Below, in pieces: positions 57,169 through 64,000 of a DNA stretch of 64,000 nucleotides. The notes below the pieces were generated by a model that was given only the letters and a program-made list of their open reading frames with translations, did no database searches and was not told the DNA's origin. Both the position numbers and the translations under genes were made by a program. Numbering within the stretch: the first letter of the stretch is position 1; each line of letters starts with the position of its first letter. This DNA is from Hedera helix (taxonomy: Eukaryota; Streptophyta; Magnoliopsida; Apiales; Araliaceae), in the NCBI GenBank assembly GCA_947179155.2, contig OX359269.1, forward strand, positions 31,588,517 through 31,652,516, in the 5' to 3' direction.

Positions 57169-58758
57169 ATTCTTTCCTACTTTTACCTTTTCATATCTTT
57201 TGAGTGCTTATTGTCTTTTGTGTGTACACAATTCTTTCAAAAATCTAGCAAAGTGAGGTACTTGCTTAATAGCATCTAGCAATGGAATATTTACCTCACA
57301 TTTACGAAAAGTTTCATATAAATCTGAATCTTTTTTATATTTTCTTTTTTCGGTTAAAGCAAGAGGAAAAGGGGATACTGGTTTATAATCAGAGAGAGGT
57401 GAAAATTTATGCTTAGGGGTACCATTGTCGCCTAGAATATTGTCTTCCTCTTTACTGTCGCCTGCTTCTGTATTGTTCGCTTCTGCTTTGCTTTGCTCTT
57501 TTGATGCAAACTCTGTCTTTTCTGGAGTTTGGATCTCTTTACCACTTCTCAAAGTGATTGCACTTGCGTTCTCTTTTGGGTTCACTACCGTTTGAGAGGG
57601 TAATTTTCCAGAACCATACGCCTCTAGTCGACTAATTGCAGTTGCCATTTGTCTCATCCTTGTTTCCAAATTCTGCATATTTGCCTTCGTTTCCTATTGA
57701 AATTGCAAAGTGTTAGTGCTAAGTTGTTTAACTATATTCTCTAAAGACATATTAGAATGAGATGATTGGCCTTGTTGTTTGTTGGGATACGACTACTTGT
57801 ATTGTTGATAACTTGTAAAGTTCTGATTTGTGGGTTGATTCACTTGTGAATTTTCATAGCCAAAATTAGGATGATCTCTCCAACCTGAGTTATACGTGTT
57901 TGAGTAAGGATCATATCTCCTTTATGGTTGACCAGGGAAACCACCTACTGCATTCACTTGTTCATAGGACTCTTTTTGAAGAGTGGGGCACATATCCATT
58001 GGATGTCCTACTACCGCGCAAATTCCGCAAGCTTTCACTTGTTATGTATTACCTACAGCCACTTGACGAACAAGAGAAGTTAGATTAGCAATTTGTTCTT
58101 TAAGTGAAGAAATTTCTACCTCATTGACATTATTAGATGAAAAATTAAGCTTAGTGCCGAATTGTTGGGAATTAACCGTCATGTTTGCAATCAAGTTTCT
58201 TGCAGCTTCGAGAGTTTTGTCCACTAAAGCTCCGCCACTAGCAGAATCAATCATGTTTCTCTCAGTAGACATGAGTTCTTCATAAAAATATTGGATGAGG
58301 AGTTGCTCGCTGATTTGATGGTGGGGACAGCTTGCACACAGTTTCTTAAACCGTTCCCAATACTCGCAAATTTCTTTTCTTATGATGGCTGCCCTTGAAG
58401 CTGGGAAATATTTCTCAAAGAATAATCTCTTCACTTCTTCCAATGTGGTTATACTTCCGGAGGGAAGATAGTAGAGCCAATCTTTAGCCAAATCTTTCAG
58501 AGAGAATGGAAAAACTCTTAATTTGATTTGCTCTTCAGTAACTCCGGGAGGTTTCATGCTTGTGCATACCACATGAAATTCTTTTAAGTGCTTGTGTGGG
58601 TCTTCACCAGCAAGGCCATGAAAAGTAGGCAAAAGATGTATTAGGCCAGACTTTAACTCAAAAGAAGTGTTAACATATAAATTAGGAAAAGTTATGCATA
58701 AAGGTTGTTGGTTCAAATCTGGGGCTGCAAGTTCCTTCAAAGTTCGATTTCCAGCCAT
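57169..58758 (-). pseudogene. gag: Athila-2 gag and nucleocapsid
   Basis: Starts MAGNRTLKELAAPDLNQ at 58758. The capsid signature includes HGLAGEDPHKHLKEFHVV, IKLRVFPFSLKDLAKDWLYY and EICEYWERFKKLCASCPHH. Knuckle CGICAVVGHPMDMC lies near 58020-57980, then a Gln/Asn-rich tail and SGKLPSQTVVNPKENAS. At least five stops fall where the G4 and Athila-1 relatives read through, several at probable Gln codons. Confidence 0.88.
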
Positions 58759-58971
58759 GATGCCCTTTTCTTCAAGATTTGTTCGACCTTATTTCCTTAA
58801 TCCGCGCAAAGTTCTCTCGATTTCTAGATCAAATCTCAAATCACTTTGATTAGTAGAACGAGTTATGGTCATAAACAATCAACAAAACTCAAATAAACTA
58901 GGAAAAATAACTACGAAAAATTATTAAAATAAAATATGGATCACAAAAAACACAAAAGTAAATAAATCAGT

Positions 58972-58988
58972 CCCCGGCAACGGCGCCA
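58972..58988 (-). other. Athila-2 primer binding site (tRNA-Asp)
   Basis: Minus-strand TGGCGCCGTTGCCGGGG, identical to the Athila-1 site, five bases inside the LTR starting at 58994. Confidence 0.93.
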
Positions 58989-58993
58989 AAATT

Positions 58994-60461
58994 TGGTGTG
59001 CTGTCGCAGGCACCAAAAAATAAAATCTTATTTTGGAAAAATATTAATATAGTAGTGCAAGTAAGAGTCGATCTCACAGAGAATGATTAATTTAATTTTA
59101 TGTTTTATAAACCAAAATTAGGGGGTTTTTTAATTAAATAAATAATTTAAATAAAATTAACTAAAGTAATTATGCAAGTAATTTAATGAGAAGAAAAAGT
59201 CTTGGTTTAAGTTAACATCCACCATCAATAATTTACAACTGATCATTGATGTAAAAATAAATCAATTAATATTTTGAACATTTACCGTAGAAAGAACTAA
59301 TCGCAGGTGGAATAATATTTCTCCTCTCTCCTTAATTTTAGTTAAGTAGACACACGCGTTCTAAATTACCCTTACTACTAAACAACCTCCAGCACGTACT
59401 AAATATTTGATTTAATAGCAACTTTAAGAATTAGAGAGATCCTTGAACTAAACAACACAAGCCACGCGTTTGTATTTAATTTAGATGAACATTCTTCCTA
59501 AGATATAATAATCTTTTGATCTGCAAAACAATTATTAAACTTAGTTGCTTCACAAATAGCAGTAGATTAATATGAATAATAAACTAGTAGCGCTCATGAC
59601 AATTAAACAAATCAATCATAAAATTAAGCATATAAGAATATTCAATACTCAAAATATAAACTGACCAATTAAAATAAATTAGATCTCACAGTATATAAAT
59701 CTTGATGGCTTCAATCACTTAAACCAAGAAAAATAATTTAGCCACACATAGCTTTGAAAAGCACCAAAGAATAAAAGAGATAATTTTTCTAATAAAAAAT
59801 TATATGTTCAAGTGTATCTCAAGCCCTCTATTTATAGGCTACATAATCCTCCTAACCCTAATAGAAATTACACTTTTGAAATCCTAATAGGATTTAAAAT
59901 ACAAATAAAATAAATCACAAAATAAAATTCTATTTTTAATTCCTTTTTGAATTCATTGTTGGATTCTTTAATTTATTTGTTTCATGCTTGTTGCTAGACC
60001 ACGCGGTAAAAGAAGAAATCTGCTCAGTCGCCCTTACCACAATCTTCAATTTTTTTTCCTTTACTGACGCCTCCGCGCATGGCGCGCATTGTTTATTACT
60101 ACAGCCGACCGCGCATGGCGCGGTCATTCCTTATCACAGCTGCCAGCTAGCCAAACGACGTCGTCCCCTCAGTGGTTTTGCCAACTGCTATGCGCGCATG
60201 GCGCGGTCTATCTTGCTTGGCTTGATTAATTACAGAGTTGCCACCGACGCCCATTATTTACCATTTTGCCATTAAACATTAATTTACCTACAAAATAAAA
60301 TATAAATTAATTAAAAATAAATAAAAATAATATAAAATTACTAAAAATAATAAAAACACATAAAATTAAATAAATTGCCTAAAACACTAAAATATACTTA
60401 AAAACTCACAAATAATTAAGCCTAAAAATACCTAATAAATAGACATAAAATCTATTTATCA
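58994..60461 (-). repeat. 5' LTR of Athila-2
   Basis: 1468 bp. Three copies of a GC-rich phrase (CCGCGCATGGCGCGC at 60073-60087, CCGCGCATGGCGCGG at 60109-60123, and 60191-60206) lie about 255-390 bp from the minus-strand LTR start. LTR end AGCACACCA equals that of G4. Confidence 0.92.
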
Positions 60462-60462
60462 A

Positions 60463-61771
60463 ATTATGAGTACACTTTCAGTCCGGTAATTAAACACACA
60501 ATGATTAGGTTAATCCTTGCACTTGCATACGCTCATGGTTGGATGATCAAACAATTAAATGTTAAAAATGCATTTTTGCATGGACATCTTACTGAATTAG
60601 TGTACCCAACCCAGCCACTCGGGTTTATTAATGATGCTCGACCCACTCATGTATGCAAGTTACAGAGATCACTTTATGATCTTAAACAAGCTCCTAGAAT
60701 CTGGTTTAAAAGATTCAGTACCTATTTATTGTAATCTGGTTTTCATGCCTCTAAAACATATGCTTTTTTATTTATTCTCTCTGCTGGTTACTTAAAATTA
60801 TTTATACTTATTTATGTGGATGACATACTATTCACTAAAAATAATCCATCAGCCATGACCACTATTTTACATTAGTTACAGAAGGAATTTTCTGTTAAGG
60901 ATCTCGGTGATATTCACTATTTTTTGGGGATTGATGCCAAGTATAGCAAGAGAGGTTAATTTACATTTCTCTCAATTACGATATATCTCTGATTAATTGC
61001 AAAAGTTCAACATGATTGAAGCTAACTATGTTCGCACACTTATGGCCACAAAACCTCCTCTGTAGAAAACTGGCACTCTATTACGTGATGCTACTCAATA
61101 TAGAATTTTGGTTGGTGCGCATTACAGTACTTGACCATCACTCGCCCAAATATAAGTTTTTCTGTTGGTAAGGTCTGTCAGTATATGCATTGTCCCACCA
61201 CTGATCATATGATTGCAGTCAAACGGATACTTTGATACTTGAAAGCAACATGTACTCATGGTATTTTACTTCGCCATTCTGTAACGCTTTAACTCCAGGT
61301 TTTACAGACAGTGATTGGCTTAGAAACCATAAAGATAAAAGGTCTACAGGTGGGTTTTGTGTATATATTGGTAACAATTTGTTTTCGTGGTCCTCAAAGT
61401 AATAATGAACTGTTGTTAGATCTTCCACTAAGGCAGAATATAAGAGCATAGCAGATGCTGTTGCAGAGGTGAAGTGGTATTAACGTTATTGTCCGAGCTT
61501 CATTTTTCAATGGACAGCAGCCCTGTGTTATGGTGTGACAATGTTGGGGCCTTATATTTAACCATGCATCCTGTATTCCATGCTCGGACTAAACATGTGG
61601 AAGTCGATTATCATTTTGTGCGCGAGTTGGTTGCTTCTAAACAACTTAATGTCCAGTATCTTAGTATAGAGGATCAACTAGCGGATATTTTCACCAAACC
61701 ATTATCTTCTCAAAAATTTGAAGCCATTCAAGATAAGCGAAAATTAGAAGAACCTAAAGTCCCGTTGTCGC
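60463..61771 (+). pseudogene. Copia RT and RNase H
   Basis: TFSPVIKHTMIRLILALAYA resumes RT after Athila-2. QLNVKNAFLHGHLTE has Asn where copia RT motif A has Asp; LFILIYVDDILFT keeps the YVDD box; VKDLGDIHYFLGI follows. RNase H pieces are HKDKRSTGGFCVY, SSTKAEYKSIADAVAEVKW and TKHVEVDYHFVRE, ending LADIFTKPLSSQKFE. Stops and shifts are frequent. Coding homology fades at about 61771 and no 3' LTR similar to the 5' remnant is found. Confidence 0.88.
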
Positions 61772-62450
61772 TGTGATATACTTGGTCGAACGCACCAAAA
61801 TTCGTTATCGGGAAGCGAAAACAAGGCAAGAACCTAGTTAATTCACGATCGTCGGCGTGATGTGCTTGTTGACTTAGTTTGATTGCTAACGATGCAAGAG
61901 AGATCAAGACCCAGTTGATTTGGTTGCTATGGAATTAATTTGTTTGTAACCGAATGCTGATAATTGTTGGTGTTAATTTGGTTTGGTTGCTAACAGAATT
62001 GATTTTCTTGGTGGGGAGAGAGATCAAGACCAGTATGGAGATTTTGTTAGATTTAATTGAGTTTTATTGCGATATGACTTTCACGTTAAATTAGTTTTAA
62101 TTTTAATATTCTCTTAGTTTGAATACTTCAAATCCATATCCAATTGGTAGTCACCTTAGGATTTAATGACTAGTGTCCATCTCCGACAAGTAATTTCCTG
62201 GATTGGCAAAAAGGTATTCTTGTTTTAAAATACTTAGGTATTGATTCATAATTCTCAAATTTTTGAGGGACAAATTGATTTTCGGCCAAACTTGGGTAGA
62301 TAGTTTTGTCATTAGCCCATTGACTTATATGGTGTGGTAATGAATCCATAATAGATGGGATAACGATAATTATCATAATGTCAATTAAAATTCCATAATA
62401 AGAGACAAAAAGAGTCAGAAGATTACTATCCCACATATTGTGACACCCTC
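61772..62450. other. Unassigned segment, possible LTR
   Basis: It begins TGATATACTTGGTCGAACGC right at the end of copia homology, an LTR-like start, and has two related phrases AGAGAGATCAAGACC near 61899 and 62018. No matching end, partner LTR or TSD was found. No gene is seen. Confidence 0.35.
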
Positions 62451-62640
62451 AAATTCAGACACTCTTACCTCGAATTTACATAACACTGAAGTCACCATTT
62501 GAGTATTTAGATAACAAAACCAATCTTTAGCTTCATATATATGATTATTGAATATTGCAACCATAATACAAAATAGCATACCAAATACAAATACAAGTCT
62601 TGATTAGTATATGCAAAAGAGCAAATTATTAAGTAATGAA
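62451..62640. mobile_element. LTR fragment related to G1/G2
   Basis: TGTGACACCCTCAAATTCAG with TACCTCGAATTT soon after matches the first 30-40 bp of the G1 and G2 LTRs. Similarity then fades, so this is an end fragment of a relative. Confidence 0.5.
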
Positions 62641-62744
62641 TACCTTGAGTTAACGTAGAATGAAAAATCCGAGCAGGGCGAGAGGAAGAGAAAACGTGGC
62701 TGCCTTTTTTCTTTCTTTTGTTCCAAGCTTCTGATGATTTTGCG

Positions 62745-63090
62745 TCTGAAATATGTTTTAAAAGAATCAGCGACCGACTTCAGTCGCTAAAACAGTCATA
62801 CTTCCTTCCATCAAAGACCGCGTTTAGCGATCGAAGTCGGTCGCTGATAAAGACCGGCACTTTTAGCGACCACAGGGCGGCCGCTGATAGTAACCCATCG
62901 CAACAAGTTCACGCGCCAACATCCGCGCCCAATTTTAAGGCAGAAAAATTTGTAACAGCAACTGATAATTGGTCGCTATTAGCAATAGCAACCAAATTCA
63001 ACTGTGGTCGCTAAAGTCGATCGTTAATAGCGACCGAATTGGGCGATCACTGATACATTTAATCGTTGCTGGCATATTTTCTTGTAGTAT
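62745..63090 (-). mobile_element. CACTA-like terminus with subterminal repeats
   Basis: On the minus strand the end at about 63089 reads TACTACAAGAAAATATGCCA, one base from the CACTACAAGAAAA start of plant CACTA elements. About ten motifs of TTAGCGACC/GGTCGCTAA type in both directions lie inside, as in CACTA subterminal regions. The other end was not found. A 98-codon frame through the repeats is not a gene. Confidence 0.6.
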
Positions 63091-63462
63091 ATGTGATTTT
63101 CTTTACTGGTTTTTAAAAATGACTGAATGCCACCGCTGTCTCTCCAAGTTATCATATTATGTCCCAGGCGTTCATTTTTTGTGAATTACGTTCTTAAGGT
63201 GATTGATAGTGTCAATTTGTAATTTCTGACGTGGTGTGAGTTAAAAAATCTATAAATAAAATACCTTTCTAACTAATTTCAATTTTGTTGCCAAGTCCCA
63301 AATAGGTTTCATCTAATTGTTTTCTAGTAGAGAGCGAATCTACACAACAAATAAAAAGAAAGCTAAAAAAACTAAGTGTAAAGCATTACCGCATGAAGCA
63401 TAGTCTTCCCAAGCTTTCTTAATTTTCAGCTAATTGTTGTTTACGAACATTATAACTGAGAT

Positions 63463-63465
<3 letters not shown>

Positions 63466-63522
<57 letters not shown>
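63466..63522. repeat. AT microsatellite
   Basis: About 28 AT units, directly upstream of the right copy of the duplicated segment. Confidence 0.95.
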
Positions 63523-63525
<3 letters not shown>

Positions 63526-63529
63526 CAAT

Positions 63530-63960
63530 CAAGAAAAAAGAAAAAAGAATCTAATTTATAAACACTCGAAGTAATACAAAGACACAGGATAAATCCAGAA
63601 GGTTTAGAGGGGCAAGTATAGAATTGCATTACAATCAAGATTGAGCTGGAAGCCTATTAACAAGCGAAAAATTCATGCATGCATTACGTAATTAGATTGG
63701 ATTTTTCTGTGGAACTAAGATATCATTGCATGATCCAGCATGTATGACCTCTGTATGAATGATATATATGGTGATCATTTGTGTTTTTGAAGAACATAGG
63801 AGTAATAGTAATTCGCATTAGCTGATAATTAGTAGAAACATTGATAGTACTGTGCATCAAATTTTCAAGGAGTAAATTTATTACTATGAAAATTTTGTTG
63901 AGAAAAAATATGTTTGCCAGTCAAATGCAATCCCTGATATTCATAAAGAGAAGTAAAATG
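63530..63960. repeat. Right copy of the duplicated flank segment
   Basis: Matches 3860-4110 (63540-63700) and 5870-5975 (63856-63955) in the same order and orientation. The right copy lacks the MULE (4255-5499). Between the blocks, 63700-63855 does not clearly match 5510-5870. Confidence 0.6.
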
Positions 63961-64000
63961 AAAATAAAAATAAAACTCACGTTTTCAAAAGGAGATAGAT

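Larger units (their letters stand above)
50500..60461 (-). mobile_element. Athila-2: older Athila-type element, pol partly deleted
   Basis: Left LTR about 50500-52868 (first 76 bp lost, MULE inserted), right LTR 58994-60461. Excluding the MULE the left LTR is about 1392 bp, so with the lost 76 bp it equals the 1468 bp of the right one. Primer site is tRNA-Asp; the polypurine tract adjoins 52868. Order on the minus strand is gag, protease, part of RT, integrase. Many stops. No env-like ORF is seen in 52870-54210. Confidence 0.9.

Noticed and set aside
62718..63014. 98-codon plus-strand frame
   Set aside because: It runs through CACTA-type subterminal repeats and shows no protein features.

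Overview
This is a plant nuclear window, probably from a eudicot. It is AT-rich and made almost entirely of LTR retrotransposons nested inside one another, with several DNA transposons. I found no intact host gene, no tRNA or rRNA gene and no CRISPR array. The plant assignment rests on a Ty1/copia element with an initiator-Met primer site, two chromovirus-type Ty3/gypsy elements, three Athila-type gypsy elements (two with a tRNA-Asp primer site, one of these with an env-like ORF), MULE and hAT derivatives with target site duplications (TSDs), and a CACTA-like terminus.

Layout. Positions 1-7900 are flanking DNA: an LTR end (to 1150), a probable solo LTR (to 2523), a foldback MULE (4255-5499, 9-bp TSD), microsatellites and short repeats. 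A broken plus-strand copia element then runs from about 7909 to 61771. Its pieces lie in order: 5' LTR remnant, PBS 8783, gag 8839-9672, nucleocapsid/protease 9673-10210, integrase 15917-16489, integrase/RT 49795-50499, RT/RNase H 60463-61771. Three large insertions split it: (a) a gypsy element, 10211-15911, with both LTRs, TSD and PBS; (b) a chromodomain gypsy element called G1 here, 16490-about 49793; (c) an Athila-type element, Athila-2, about 50500-60461. G1 is itself invaded by a long solo LTR (G2, 16692-30704), which holds a young Athila element (Athila-1, 17014-27222), by a small Athila derivative (G4, 34562-40051) and by a 3.3-kb solo LTR (G3, 45188-48517). A second foldback MULE (51889-52855) sits in an Athila-2 LTR and a hAT-type element (7996-8703) in the copia LTR remnant. 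Nesting is four deep at Athila-1. After 61771 come unassigned DNA, an LTR fragment, a CACTA-type end, and a segment (63530-63960) that repeats sequence found at 3860-5975.

Function. All coding regions are retroelement gag, protease, RT/RNase H, integrase or env-like sequence, and every one carries stops, frameshifts or deletions. The most unusual pattern is that G1, Athila-1, Athila-2 and G4 have each lost the RT and/or RNase H block while the remaining pol segments stay in one reading frame. Other cross-family patterns are an identical 16-nt hairpin after pol in three Athila-type elements, a second small hairpin motif in their 3' regions, family-specific GC-rich palindromes repeated in the LTRs, and AT-rich palindromic minisatellites in the G1/G2 LTRs. 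All coordinates and comparisons were made by eye; no alignment or database search was run.
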